From: Streptomyces longhuiensis
GTDB taxonomy: Bacteria; Actinomycetota; Actinomycetes; Streptomycetales; Streptomycetaceae
Length of the DNA stretch: 64,000 nt
Direction of reading: 5' to 3'
NCBI RefSeq assembly: GCF_020616555.1
Contig: NZ_CP085173.1
Span: 1,984,001-2,048,000 of the forward strand
Shown here: piece by piece, positions 35,610 through 44,225 of the stretch
Layout of the letters: every line of letters begins with the position of its first letter
Numbering within the stretch: position 1 is the stretch's first letter
Notes under the pieces: generated by a model
The model's database searches: none
What the model saw: the letters and a program-made list of their open reading frames with translations, nothing else
Told to the model about the DNA's origin: nothing
Position numbers and translations under genes: made by a program

Positions 35610-35666
35610 CGCGCCGCGTGGCGGATTGCGCGGTGGCGTGCGTCACAGCGTGCGTAGCGGCGTTCG

Positions 35667-36473
35667 TCAGGGCTTGCGGGCCATGACACCGAACTGCGCG
35701 ACGACCGGCCCCTCGTCGGCGCCGTCCGTCCGCCAGCGCGCGCAGGAGACGAGGCCCGGCTCCAGGACGTCGAGCCCGTCGAGGAAGCCCTCGATCTCGG
35801 CCCGGTCGCGTGCGGTGATCGGCGGCGTCGCGTTCTCGTTCCAGAAGCGCATCGCCGCCTCGTTTCCCTCGCCGCCCAGTTCCAGCGTGGGATGCGTGAG
35901 CACGAGGTAGCTGCCGGAGGGGACCGCGCCCAGGAGGTGGCGCACGATGGACGTGGCCTCGGCGGTGTCGAGGACGAAGTTCAGGATGCCGAGCATCATG
36001 ACGGCGACCGGCCGGCCGAGGTCGAGGGTGCCGGACGCGGCGCGCAGGATGGCCGCGGGGTCGCGCGCGTCCGCGTCCACATAGCTGGTGGCGCCCTCGT
36101 CCGTGCTGGTGAGGAGCGCGCGGGCGTGCGTGAGCACGATCGGGTCGTTGTCGACGTAGACGACGCGGGAGTCGGGGGCGATGCGCTGGGCGACCTCGTG
36201 GGTGTTCTCGGCGGTGGGCAGGCCCGTGCCGATGTCGAGATACTGGCGGATGCCCGCCCGGCCCGCGAGGTGGGTCACGGCGCGGCCGAGGAAGGCCCGG
36301 TCGGCGCGGGCCACTTCGCCGATGCTGGGGTACATCGCGGTGACCTGGTTGCCGACCTGCTGGTCCACCTCGTAGTGGTCCTTGCCGCCGAGCCAGTAGT
36401 TCCACACGCGGGCGTTGTGCGCGATGTCGCCCTCGGTCCGCTCCCGCGGCTCCTGCCCGCTCTGCTCGCTCAC
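35667..36473 (-). CDS. SAM-dependent methyltransferase, Methyltransf_19 (DUF574) type
   Basis: 268 aa. The family phrases RVWNYWLGGKDHYEVD and QYLDIGTGLPT (SAM loop) are present, then VVYVDNDPIVLTHARALL (acidic loop) and VAVMMLGILNFV. Streptomycetes carry dozens of these paralogues with unknown substrates. GTG start at 36473 is preceded by GAGGGAG; the upstream extension has no family features. Confidence 0.88.
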   Translation of the reverse strand: MSEQSGQEPRERTEGDIAHNARVWNYWLGGKDHYEVDQQVGNQVTAMYPSIGEVARADRAFLGRAVTHLAGRAGIRQYLDIGTGLPTAENTHEVAQRIAPDSRVVYVDNDPIVLTHARALLTSTDEGATSYVDADARDPAAILRAASGTLDLGRPVAVMMLGILNFVLDTAEATSIVRHLLGAVPSGSYLVLTHPTLELGGEGNEAAMRFWNENATPPITARDRAEIEGFLDGLDVLEPGLVSCARWRTDGADEGPVVAQFGVMARKP

Positions 36474-36563
36474 GTGCTCTCCCTCACCTCGGTCGTGCCA
36501 TGATCCGATGCCAAGATCCCATGGTGGCACGGCAGTTCCCGCCTACCGGGTCCAGGCGCGTCC

Positions 36564-36998
36564 TCAGGGCGGGTCCACGTCCGTGACGGCGGCGACGAGC
36601 CGGAACGGCAGGTCCTCGGCACCGAGCGGGATGCCGAGGACGATCCACCGACCGTCGGCCTGCCACACCTGGACGTCCGGCACATACGCGCTGAGCGCGG
36701 CCCAGGGCTCCGGTATGTCCTCGCCGCCCTCGACCGCGCGCAGGCTGACGCTCCACAGGCTGAACCACTGCGGCTTCCCCCAGCGCTCGGTGAGCACCGA
36801 GGAGAGCCCGTCCCGGTCGGCGACCCACTGGTCCTGAGCGGCGCCCTCGGGAGCCGGCTCCCGGAGCTCGTCGCCCGTCGCCAACTCCGCGATGTGGTAA
36901 CCCGGTCCGCCGGAGCCCGCGTCCGATCTGCCGTGCTCCGCGGGGAACTCACGGGAGCGCAGCAGGTCGATCGTCGCGAGATGCTGTGCGGTGCTCAT
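36564..36998 (-). CDS. Hypothetical protein
   Basis: Not recognised. 144 aa, mixed alpha/beta, no signal peptide or membrane span. It contains WFSLWSVSLRAVEGGEDIPEPW and ends in an Asp-Pro-rich turn. A start 10 codons upstream is possible. It stands alone between the methyltransferase and ABC exporter genes. Confidence 0.6.
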   Translation of the reverse strand: MSTAQHLATIDLLRSREFPAEHGRSDAGSGGPGYHIAELATGDELREPAPEGAAQDQWVADRDGLSSVLTERWGKPQWFSLWSVSLRAVEGGEDIPEPWAALSAYVPDVQVWQADGRWIVLGIPLGAEDLPFRLVAAVTDVDPP

Positions 36999-37061
36999 GA
37001 CGTCCAGTAAAGCGGCCGCCACTGACATTTGGCGGGGCGTCCGGCGGTTACGAGCCTGCCG

Positions 37062-37799
37062 TCACGCGTCCCTGCGGCGCAGCGCCCACCAGCCGGCGAG
37101 GAGCGCGGCCGCCGCCCACCCGGCGGTGACGGCGAGCCCCGTCCACGGCCCGAGCGTGCCGACCGGGTCCTGGCGCAGGACCTGTTGTCCGGCGTGGTCC
37201 GGGAGGAAGTCGGCGACGGAGGCGGCCATGTCACCCACGACGAAGGACACGATCAGGATGAACGGGATCAGCAGGCTCAGGACGGCGACCGCGCTGCGCA
37301 GGACGACGGTGAGACCGGCCGCGAACAGGGCCATCAGCGCGAGGTAGAGGCCCCCTCCGACGCAGGCGCGCAGTGCGCCCGGATCACCGAGCCCGAGAGC
37401 GTAGGACCCCATGAACGCCTGCCCGGAGAGGAAGGTGACGAACGAGGTGAGCTGGCCCGCGACGAGGGCCAGGGCACCGACGACCGTCATCTTCGCGGCG
37501 TAGAGCAGGTTTCTGTCGGGGACCGCGGCGAGGGAGACGCGCAGCGCGCCGTTGAGGTACTCCGAGGACACGGCCGTCGCGCCGAAGGCGATGGCCGCGA
37601 TCTGGCCGAAGTTGAGTGCGTAGAAGGCTCCGAAGAGGAGGTCGGCGCCTTTGTTGTCGGCCTCGGCCTGCCCGACCGCGGCGGAGGCCAGGATGTTGAT
37701 GGCGACGGTCGTGACGAAGACCGCGACGAGTGAGCCGGCGCTGGCGCGCACCGACCTCACCTTGATCCATTCGGAACGCAGCACGGCGGTGGTCGACAT
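37062..37799 (-). CDS. ABC-2-type transporter permease
   Basis: 245 aa, six hydrophobic helices (SLVAVFVTTVAINILASA, AAIAFGATAVSSEYLNGAL, LVAGQLTSFVTFLSG and others), starting with the common LRSEWIKVRSVRAS amphipathic helix of this family. It begins 2 bases after the ATPase stop. Substrate unknown; regulation by the divergent two-component system is plausible. Confidence 0.88.
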   Translation of the reverse strand: MSTTAVLRSEWIKVRSVRASAGSLVAVFVTTVAINILASAAVGQAEADNKGADLLFGAFYALNFGQIAAIAFGATAVSSEYLNGALRVSLAAVPDRNLLYAAKMTVVGALALVAGQLTSFVTFLSGQAFMGSYALGLGDPGALRACVGGGLYLALMALFAAGLTVVLRSAVAVLSLLIPFILIVSFVVGDMAASVADFLPDHAGQQVLRQDPVGTLGPWTGLAVTAGWAAAALLAGWWALRRRDA

Positions 37800-37801
37800 C
37801 G

Positions 37802-38731
37802 TCAGGCCTCCTGGAGGGGGGTCGCGGCGGACGCGAACTCGGTGGCACCCGCGGTGAGGGCGAGATAGGCCTCCTCCAAGGAGGCCGATTCGTCGGCGAG
37901 TTCGAGGACGGGGATGCCGTCCGTGGCGGCGAGTGCTCCGATCTCCTCCGCGCGGGCCCCGGCGACGGTCCAGCGGCCGTCGCCGGTTGTCACGGCTTCG
38001 AGTCCCTTGCGGCGCAGTGCGGCGCGCAGGCTCGCCGGGTCGGTGGTGCGGACGCGGACGCGCCGGTCGCTGTGCGCGTCGATGAAGTCCTGCATCGGGG
38101 TGTCGGCGAGGAGCCTGCCGCGGCCCAGGACGACGAGGTGGTCGGCGAACGTGGCGGTCTCGTTCATGAGGTGGCTGGAGACGAGGACCGTGCGGCCCTC
38201 GCGGGCGAGGCTCCGCATCAGTTCGCGGATCCAGATGATGCCTTCGGGGTCGAGGCCGTTGGACGGCTCGTCGAGCATCACGACCTGCGGGTCGCCGAGG
38301 AGTGCGGCGGCGATGCCGAGGCGCTGGCGCATGCCCAGTGAGAACGTCTTGATCCGGCGTCCGGCGACGGCCGCGATGCCGGCGAGTTCCAGGACCTCGT
38401 CGACCCGGCGTACCGGGATGCGGTTGGAGGCGGCCATCGCGCGGAGGTGGTCGCGGGCGGTGCGGGAGCCGTGGGCGGCCTGGGCGTCGAGGAGGGCGCC
38501 GACCTCGCGCAGGGGTTCGCCGAGCGTCGCGTAGGGGCGGCCGCCGAGTGTGGCGGTGCCCGACGTGGGCCGGTCGAGGCCGAGGACGAGGCGCATGGTC
38601 GTGGACTTCCCGGCGCCGTTCGGGCCGAGGAATCCGGTGACCCGGCCGGGCCCGACGCTGAACGTCAGGCGGTCCACCGCGCGGGTCGTGCCGTACTCCT
38701 TGGTGAGCTCTTGGACGTCGATGCTGGTCAT
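37802..38731 (-). CDS. ABC transporter ATPase (ABC-2 exporter)
   Basis: 309 aa. Walker A GPNGAGKST, signature FSLGMRQRLGIA, Walker B VVMLDEPSNGLDPEG and switch His in VSSHLMNE, plus a C-terminal domain seen in drug/bacteriocin exporter ATPases. The ATG at 38731 opens MTSIDVQELTKEYG; the much longer upstream frame is a shadow of the divergent kinase gene. Confidence 0.92.
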   Translation of the reverse strand: MTSIDVQELTKEYGTTRAVDRLTFSVGPGRVTGFLGPNGAGKSTTMRLVLGLDRPTSGTATLGGRPYATLGEPLREVGALLDAQAAHGSRTARDHLRAMAASNRIPVRRVDEVLELAGIAAVAGRRIKTFSLGMRQRLGIAAALLGDPQVVMLDEPSNGLDPEGIIWIRELMRSLAREGRTVLVSSHLMNETATFADHLVVLGRGRLLADTPMQDFIDAHSDRRVRVRTTDPASLRAALRRKGLEAVTTGDGRWTVAGARAEEIGALAATDGIPVLELADESASLEEAYLALTAGATEFASAATPLQEA

Positions 38732-38839
38732 GGCTCCAGCCTTCCGGCCGCGCCCGCGCCGGGTCCTCCCCCGGGCGTGGAGAGCGTCTCCCCCGTGAGG
38801 GGGAGCCGTCCGCACCCGCACCGCTGGCACGATGGCGGC

Positions 38840-40075
38840 ATGTCCCGCCTCCTCACGCCGCTGATCCGCGCGGTCACGTACACCCGCTGGCTGCACCTGC
38901 TCGTCGGCGCGATCATCGCCCTCGTGTGCGGGATGGTGTATCCGGGGCTCACCAGGCCCGGGTACGGGGACTGGGCGCTGATGCTGTTGATCCCGGTCCC
39001 GCTCCTCATGGTGGCCGCCGTGATCCCCGTGGTCCGCAGGGCCGAAGGGCTTCAGGCCCGCTTGATGCTGTTTCCCGGCGCGCACGCGCGCGTGGAGGAC
39101 GGTTCGGGTCCAGGGGAGGCGGGGGTGTCCGTGGCACCGTCGGCGTCGTGGCGCGACCGGGGCAGGACCGCGGTGTGGCTGGTGCTGCGTCTGTGGGCCG
39201 GCTGCGCGGTCGCGTTCGTGACCGGCCAGCTCATGGCTCTCGCCCTGGAGCTGGTGGACGCCACGTCGGGCGGCCCCGCCGAGGCCGAGTCCCTCATCCC
39301 CGTCCCGGGGCACGGCTGGGCGTACGCGCTGCTCGTGCCGGTGCCGCCGCTGGTGCTTCTGGGAGTGGTCGCGCTCGCCGGTCGCCTGATGGCCTCGGCC
39401 GCGCTCGGTCTGCTCGGGCCGTCGGCGGCGGAGCGCCTGGCCGCCCTGGAGGAGCGCACCGAGCAGCTGCTCGAACGCAATCGCATCGCCCGCGAACTCC
39501 ACGACTCCATCGGGCACGCGCTGACCGTCGCCGTCGTGCAGGCCGGCGCGGCGCGGGCAGCCGCCGATCCGGCGTTCACCGACCGCGCCCTGGACGCCAT
39601 CGAGGAGACGGGCAGGGCGGCCCTGGAGGACCTGGAGCGGGTCCTGCTCGTGCTGCGCGAGTCGGAGCAGCCCGCGAGCCGACGGCCCACGCTCACGGAG
39701 GCGGACCGCCTTCTCGACTCGGCGCGCGCCTCGGGCGCCGAGGTCGACGCGGAGGTGCTCGGCGCGCTGGACACGGTGCCCGGTCCCGTCTCCAGAGAGG
39801 GCTACCGCATCCTCCAGGAGGCACTGACGAACGTGCTGCGCCACTCGGGGACCGTCCCGATCCGGGTCGCCGTCACGGTCGACGACGCCCGCCTGTGGCT
39901 CGACGTACGCAATCCGCTTCCCGCGGGCTCACCGGTGAACGGCCAGGGCAGTGGCGGTGGCAACGGCAGCGGTCTGCGGGGGATCCGGGAGAGGGCGGCG
40001 CTCCTCGGCGGCCGGGCGCGGACGGGTCCCGACGAGGGGCAGTGGCGGGTGCACGTCGAGCTGCCGCTCGGCTGA
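38840..40075 (+). CDS. Sensor histidine kinase, NarL-type (HisKA_3)
   Basis: 411 aa. Four to five N-terminal membrane helices (for example LVGAIIALVCGMVY and WALMLLIPVPLLMVAAVI) form the sensor. The phospho-acceptor is in IARELHDSIGHALT. The ATPase part has LQEALTNVLRHSG (N-box) and GLRGIRERAALLGG (G2). Gly/Ser-rich insert at about residue 375. Divergent from the ABC exporter and 45 bases upstream of its response regulator. Confidence 0.92.
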   Translation: MSRLLTPLIRAVTYTRWLHLLVGAIIALVCGMVYPGLTRPGYGDWALMLLIPVPLLMVAAVIPVVRRAEGLQARLMLFPGAHARVEDGSGPGEAGVSVAPSASWRDRGRTAVWLVLRLWAGCAVAFVTGQLMALALELVDATSGGPAEAESLIPVPGHGWAYALLVPVPPLVLLGVVALAGRLMASAALGLLGPSAAERLAALEERTEQLLERNRIARELHDSIGHALTVAVVQAGAARAAADPAFTDRALDAIEETGRAALEDLERVLLVLRESEQPASRRPTLTEADRLLDSARASGAEVDAEVLGALDTVPGPVSREGYRILQEALTNVLRHSGTVPIRVAVTVDDARLWLDVRNPLPAGSPVNGQGSGGGNGSGLRGIRERAALLGGRARTGPDEGQWRVHVELPLG

Positions 40076-40108
40076 ACCCCGTCCTCACGTACGCCCGGAC
40101 CGCTCCCC

Positions 40109-40114
40109 TAGGCT
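40109..40114 (+). promoter_or_regulatory. -10 element for leaderless response regulator gene
   Basis: TAGGCT ends 6 bases before the ATG at 40121 and no ribosome site is visible, so the regulator may also be made from its own leaderless transcript. Confidence 0.45.
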
Positions 40115-40120
40115 GTCCGG

Positions 40121-40771
40121 ATGCCGCTCACCGTGCTCCTTGTCGACGATGAACCGCTGGTCCGCGCGGGGTTGCGTGCCGTGCTCTCGGCGCAGCCGGA
40201 CATCGAGGTAGTGGGCGAGGCGGCCGACGGCGCCGCGGTGATCCCGCTCGTCCGGCGGCTGCGTCCGGACGTCGTCGCCATGGATGTGCGCATGCCTCTC
40301 CTGGACGGGATCGAGGCCACGCGCGCGGTGCTGCGCAGTGTGTCCGAGCCGCCCAAGATCCTGGTGATCACGACGTTCGAGAACGACGAGTACGTGTACG
40401 GGGCGCTGCGGGCGGGCGCCGACGGGTTCCTGCTGAAGCGGTCGCGTCCCGCCGAGATCGTGAACGCGGTCCGGCTCGTGGCCGAGGGCGATTCCCTGCT
40501 GTTCCCCGCGGCCGTGCGGCGGCTCGCGGCCGAGTACGGCAACGCGTCGGCACGCGAGACGATGGACCGCGCTGCGCTCACCGAGCGGGAGGCGGACGTG
40601 CTGCGCCTGATGACGCGGGGCCTGTCCAACGCGGAGATCGCCGAGCGGCTCGTCGTCGGCACGGAGACGGTCAAGTCGCATGTGAGCGCCGTCCTCGCCA
40701 AGCTCGGGGCGCGGGACCGGACGCAGGCCGTCATCGCCGCGTACGAATCCGGTTTCGTCTCGCCCGGCTGA
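40121..40771 (+). CDS. NarL/FixJ-family response regulator
   Basis: 216 aa partner of the preceding kinase. Receiver domain: LLVDDEPLVR acidic pair, phospho-acceptor in VVAMDVRMPLLDG, switch Thr in VITTFEND and Lys in FLLKRSRP. LuxR-type helix-turn-helix: LTEREADVLRLMTRGLSNAE and VGTETVKSHVSAVLAKL. Likely controls the divergent ABC exporter. Confidence 0.94.
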   Translation: MPLTVLLVDDEPLVRAGLRAVLSAQPDIEVVGEAADGAAVIPLVRRLRPDVVAMDVRMPLLDGIEATRAVLRSVSEPPKILVITTFENDEYVYGALRAGADGFLLKRSRPAEIVNAVRLVAEGDSLLFPAAVRRLAAEYGNASARETMDRAALTEREADVLRLMTRGLSNAEIAERLVVGTETVKSHVSAVLAKLGARDRTQAVIAAYESGFVSPG

Positions 40772-40889
40772 ACGCCCTGCGTTCCGCCCGGCTGAGCGTC
40801 CCGGGACACAGAAGTGCACCCGCGCTCGCCGGTGTCCGCCGCGGCGAGTACGATCCGCCCAACACGCGCGCGAGCTGGGAGGACGGACG

Positions 40890-42047
40890 TTGGGGCGGCT
40901 GACCGGCGGGGACCCTTCCCTGCTACGGCGGATCAACTCCGCGGTGGTGCTGCATGCCCTGCGCGCCACGGATCTCGCGACGCTCACGGAGATCACCCGG
41001 GTCACCGGGCTCTCCCGGCCCACGGTCGAGGGTGTCGTCGAAGGGCTCATCACTGCGGGGCTCGTCGTCGAGACGGCCGTCGACGACAGCGGGACGCGGC
41101 GCCAGGGGCGGCCCGCGCGACGGTTCCGCTTCCGGGCCGAGGCGGGGCACCTGCTCGGTCTGGAGATCGGCCCGCACCGCGTGGCCGCCGTCCTGTCGGA
41201 CCTGGACGGCAAGGTGCTCGGCACGGCCGCGAAGGACGTCGACGAGACCGCTCCGGCCGACGAGCGCATCGAGCGGCTGCGGACCGCGGTCGCGGACCTG
41301 CTGCGCCGTGCGGGCGTCGCCCGGAACTCGCTGCGGGCGGTCGGCGTCGGCAGCCCCGGCATCGTGGAGGCCGACGGCACCGTGCGCCTCGGCACCGCCC
41401 TGCCGGAGTGGACGGGGCTGCAGCTGGGTGAGCGACTGCGGCGCTCCTTCAAGTGCCCTGTCCTGGTGGAGAACGACGCGAACGCGGCGGCGGTGGCCGA
41501 GCACTGGAAGGGCGCGGCGACCGAGTCCGACGACATCGTGTTCGTGCTGGCGGGGCTCAGTCCGGGCGCCGGCGCGCTGATCGGCGGTCGGCTGCACCGC
41601 GGGTACGGCGGCGCGGCCGGGGAGATCGGGGCGCTGCACCTCCTGGGGCGTGAGGTGCGCCCCGAGACGCTGCTCTCGACGACGGACGAGCCGCTGCACC
41701 CGCTCGACGAGCAGGCCGTCGCGCGGGTCTTCGCTCTCGCGCGCCAGGGCGACGAGCGGGCCGGCGCGGCTGTCGACCGGTTCCTCCAGCGCCTGGTGCA
41801 CGACGTGGCGGCGCTGGTGCTCGCCCTCGACCCGGAGCTGGTCGTCGTGGGCGGCTGGGCGGCCGGTCTGGACGGCGTACTGGAGCCGCTGCGCCGGGAG
41901 TTGGCCCGCTACTGCCTGCGTCCGCCGCGCGTGGCCCTGTCGGTCCTGGGCGAGGCGGCGGTGGCGACCGGGGCGCTGCGGCTCGCGCTGGACCATGTCG
42001 AGGAGCAGCTGTTCGCCGTCGAGGGAACGGTCACGGCGCGCCGCTAG
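40890..42047 (+). CDS. ROK-family transcriptional regulator
   Basis: 385 aa. N-terminal winged helix (VLHALRATDLATLTEITRVTGLSRPTVEGVVEGL) and a ROK sugar-kinase-like domain (LLGLEIGPHRVAAVLSDLDG, VLVENDANAAAVAEHW, GAGALIGGRLHRGYGGAAGEIG). The usual ROK zinc-site CGxxGC motif is absent. TTG start with GGAGGA upstream. Ligand probably a sugar, not identifiable. A strong terminator follows. Confidence 0.9.
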   Translation: MGRLTGGDPSLLRRINSAVVLHALRATDLATLTEITRVTGLSRPTVEGVVEGLITAGLVVETAVDDSGTRRQGRPARRFRFRAEAGHLLGLEIGPHRVAAVLSDLDGKVLGTAAKDVDETAPADERIERLRTAVADLLRRAGVARNSLRAVGVGSPGIVEADGTVRLGTALPEWTGLQLGERLRRSFKCPVLVENDANAAAVAEHWKGAATESDDIVFVLAGLSPGAGALIGGRLHRGYGGAAGEIGALHLLGREVRPETLLSTTDEPLHPLDEQAVARVFALARQGDERAGAAVDRFLQRLVHDVAALVLALDPELVVVGGWAAGLDGVLEPLRRELARYCLRPPRVALSVLGEAAVATGALRLALDHVEEQLFAVEGTVTARR

Positions 42048-42067
42048 CCGGAACACACCGACGCCGA

Positions 42068-42099
42068 AGGCCCACCGTGGAGGATCACGGTGGGCCTTT
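42068..42099 (+). terminator. Intrinsic terminator after ROK regulator gene
   Basis: Perfect 13-bp inverted repeat (42068-42080 with 42087-42099), loop GAGGAT, ending in a TTT run; it may also serve the convergent GntR gene. Confidence 0.9.
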
Positions 42100-42135
42100 A
42101 TGGAACGCGGCCGCGCGGGTCTCGCCGCGTGTGTG

Positions 42136-42903
42136 TCAGGAGGCGCGGCGGTCCGGGCCGTGGTGGATCTCGACGCCGCCGGAGTCGCCGAAGGTGAGGC
42201 GGCAGGTGTCGGCGCGGTAGGTGGCCACGGAGACCGCGGCCGTCTCGCCCTCGCTGAAGAACCGGGTCGTGACGACGAGGACGGGCGCGCCCGGCAGCCG
42301 GTCGAGTTCCTTCGCGTCGTCGGCACGGGCCGAGCCCAGCTCGACGGCGCGGTCCTGCCCCTCGAGCCCGAGGCGCCCCAGTTCGCGGAGCACGACACGC
42401 GCGCGTGAGGGCCCGGACGGGGCGTCTATGGCAGAGAGTTCGGGCACGGACGACGACGGCACGTAGAGCAGCTCGGCGGCGACGGGCTGGCCGTGCGACA
42501 CACGCGTGCGGCGCACCCGGTGCACGCGCTCGTCGGGCGCGGTGCCGAGGATGCGGGCCACGGCCGCCGGCGGCACCGCGGGCTCGCTGTCCACGGCCTG
42601 CCAGGCCTCACCGTCGGCGGCGCCGGGCCACTCCTGGTCGTCGGACGAGTCGACCGCCACGCCCACGCGGGGCGGGGCGACGGTGGTGCCGACGCCACGG
42701 CGGCGCTGGAGCCTGCCTTCGAGCTCGAGCTGTTCGAGCGCCTGGCGGAGCGTGGCACGGGCGACTCCGAAGCGGGCCGCGAGGTCCCGCTCGTTCGGCA
42801 GGATCTCTCCCACGGCGAACTCGGAGTCGAGTGCCTCGGTCAGCACGGTCTTGAGGTGCCAGTACTTCGGCTCCGGCGCCGTTTCCAACTGCGTGGTCCC
42901 CAC
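42136..42903 (-). CDS. HutC-subfamily GntR transcriptional regulator
   Basis: 255 aa from GTG 42903 (GGAGG 5 bases upstream). Winged helix: PKYWHLKTVLTEALDSEFAVGEILPNERDLAARFGVARATLRQALEQLELEGRLQ region, split over residues about 10-70; then a UTRA ligand domain (VHRVRRTRVSHGQPVAAELLYVP, ending TYRADTCRLTF). The longer upstream frame would run through the promoter. A palindrome over its own -35 suggests autoregulation. Ligand unknown. Confidence 0.9.
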   Translation of the reverse strand: MGTTQLETAPEPKYWHLKTVLTEALDSEFAVGEILPNERDLAARFGVARATLRQALEQLELEGRLQRRRGVGTTVAPPRVGVAVDSSDDQEWPGAADGEAWQAVDSEPAVPPAAVARILGTAPDERVHRVRRTRVSHGQPVAAELLYVPSSSVPELSAIDAPSGPSRARVVLRELGRLGLEGQDRAVELGSARADDAKELDRLPGAPVLVVTTRFFSEGETAAVSVATYRADTCRLTFGDSGGVEIHHGPDRRAS

Positions 42904-42979
42904 CCTGTCCTCCGCAATCGCCGTGTCCCGGCGGCGTTTAGCGCCCTTGTTTATTAAAGGTTCCTGCACTATCTCTGCG

Positions 42980-43014
42980 AGGGTAGGCCCGCCCTCCGAC
43001 TTGGTCAAGACCAA
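42980..43014 (-). promoter_or_regulatory. Promoter and dre-like operator of the HutC-type regulator gene
   Basis: On the minus strand TTGACC (-35, 43003-43008), a 17-base spacer and TACCCT (-10, 42980-42985) form the best sigma-HrdB-like promoter in the window. The -35 lies inside a perfect palindrome TTGGTC-AA-GACCAA (43001-43014), closely related to the DasR-type dre consensus TGGTCTAGACCA bound by HutC-family GntR proteins. The leader to the GTG is about 70 bases. Confidence 0.7.
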
Positions 43015-43105
43015 TCCTCGGTCCGCTCCGGTGCCCACGGGGGCTCCGCCGCACAGCGTTCATGGCGGTCCGCGGAGCGTTCACACCGCGTTCGCGAAAC
43101 GACGA

Positions 43106-43134
43106 AAGCCCCCGCCCGGTCGGGGCGGGGGCTT
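43106..43134 (-). terminator. Intrinsic terminator after ECF41 sigma gene
   Basis: Perfect 12-bp inverted repeat (43106-43117 with 43123-43134), loop GGTCG, about 28 bases beyond the sigma gene stop on the minus strand. Confidence 0.88.
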
Positions 43135-43162
43135 CGGTGACGGCGGACGCCGCGGGGGGACG

Positions 43163-44041
43163 TCAGGCGAGCGACGTGAGCTTGTCCGGGTTACGCACGA
43201 TGTATACGCACTGCACGTGGCCGTCGGCGACATCGACCTGGAAGACGCTGTCCGGCTTGCCGTCGACGAGGGCGAGCACGGCAGGCCCCGCGTTGAGCTC
43301 CACGATCCGGAAGGTGAACGCGGCGCCGCCGCCCTTGGCGGCCCCGAGCAGGAAGCGGCCCACCTTGTCGGCGGACTCGATGACGCGCAGCGGCGCCTTG
43401 GACTTGCCGCCGCTGTCGCCGACGAGACGCGCGTCGGGCGCGAGGATCGTCATCAGAGCCTCCAGGTCCCCGCCCGTCGCGGCCGCGAGGAAACGCTCGG
43501 TGAGGTCGCGCTGCTCGACGGGGTCGACGTCGAAGCGCGGCCGGCGCTCGTCCACGTGCTTGCGGGCACGTCCCGCGAGCTGCCGCACCGCGGACTCACT
43601 GCGTTCGAGGGTGGTGGCGATCTCGGCGAACGGGAACCCGAACGCCTCACGGAGCACGAACACGGCGCGCTCCAGCGGCGAGAGCGACTCCAGGACGACG
43701 AGGACGGCGAGCGACACCGACTCGGCGAGTACGGCCGCCTCCGCGGTGTCGGGCGCGGTCGGCCCGAAGTCGGTGACCAGCGGCTCCGGCAGCCAGGGAC
43801 CCACGTACGCCTCGCGCCGCACCTGTGCCTGCCGCAACCGGTCGATGGCCAGACGGGTGGCGACGCGGACGAGATAGGCGCGTGGTTCGCGCACCTCGTC
43901 GCGGTCGGCCTGCGCCCAGCGCAGCCAGGCGTCCTGGACGACGTCCTCGGCGTCGGCCACGCGGCCCAGCATGCGGTAGGCGACCCCCATCAGGACCGGC
44001 CGGTGCTCTTCGAAGACCTCAATCACGGTGTCGGTTGCCAC
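43163..44041 (-). CDS. ECF41-type sigma factor (SigJ-like) with SnoaL-like C-terminal domain
   Basis: 292 aa. Sigma2: EEHRPVLMGVAYRMLGRVADAEDVVQDAWLRW region; sigma4: LSPLERAVFVLREAFGFPF and SESAVRQLAGRARKH. The ECF41 hallmarks WLPEP (linker), a DGGGK-like DSGGKSK and NPDKL (C-terminus) are all present; the fused NTF2/SnoaL domain regulates activity in place of a separate anti-sigma. GTG at 44041 is tentative, because the GGAGGG is too close; GTG at 44026 is an alternative. No carboxymuconolactone-type partner gene of classic ECF41 loci is adjacent. Confidence 0.92.
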   Translation of the reverse strand: MATDTVIEVFEEHRPVLMGVAYRMLGRVADAEDVVQDAWLRWAQADRDEVREPRAYLVRVATRLAIDRLRQAQVRREAYVGPWLPEPLVTDFGPTAPDTAEAAVLAESVSLAVLVVLESLSPLERAVFVLREAFGFPFAEIATTLERSESAVRQLAGRARKHVDERRPRFDVDPVEQRDLTERFLAAATGGDLEALMTILAPDARLVGDSGGKSKAPLRVIESADKVGRFLLGAAKGGGAAFTFRIVELNAGPAVLALVDGKPDSVFQVDVADGHVQCVYIVRNPDKLTSLA

Positions 44042-44225
44042 CCCTCCATCCCAACGGACGAGGGGGCGCGTGTCCAGGCGGAATCGATGCGGCGGTGACC
44101 ACAAACGGCTCCGCGCCGGACCCGTCTCGCCCGCTCCCCCCTTGAACTGGAGGCTACTGAGCGGTAATTGTTGCTGACAAGCCGTCTAAGGAACCGTCGC
44201 GCGGGCGTCGGGGACAGGGAGCGAC

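Noticed and set aside
37802..39844. 680-residue minus-strand frame including the ABC ATPase
   Set aside because: The N-terminal 370 residues are antisense to the histidine kinase gene and low in complexity; the ATPase starts at 38731.
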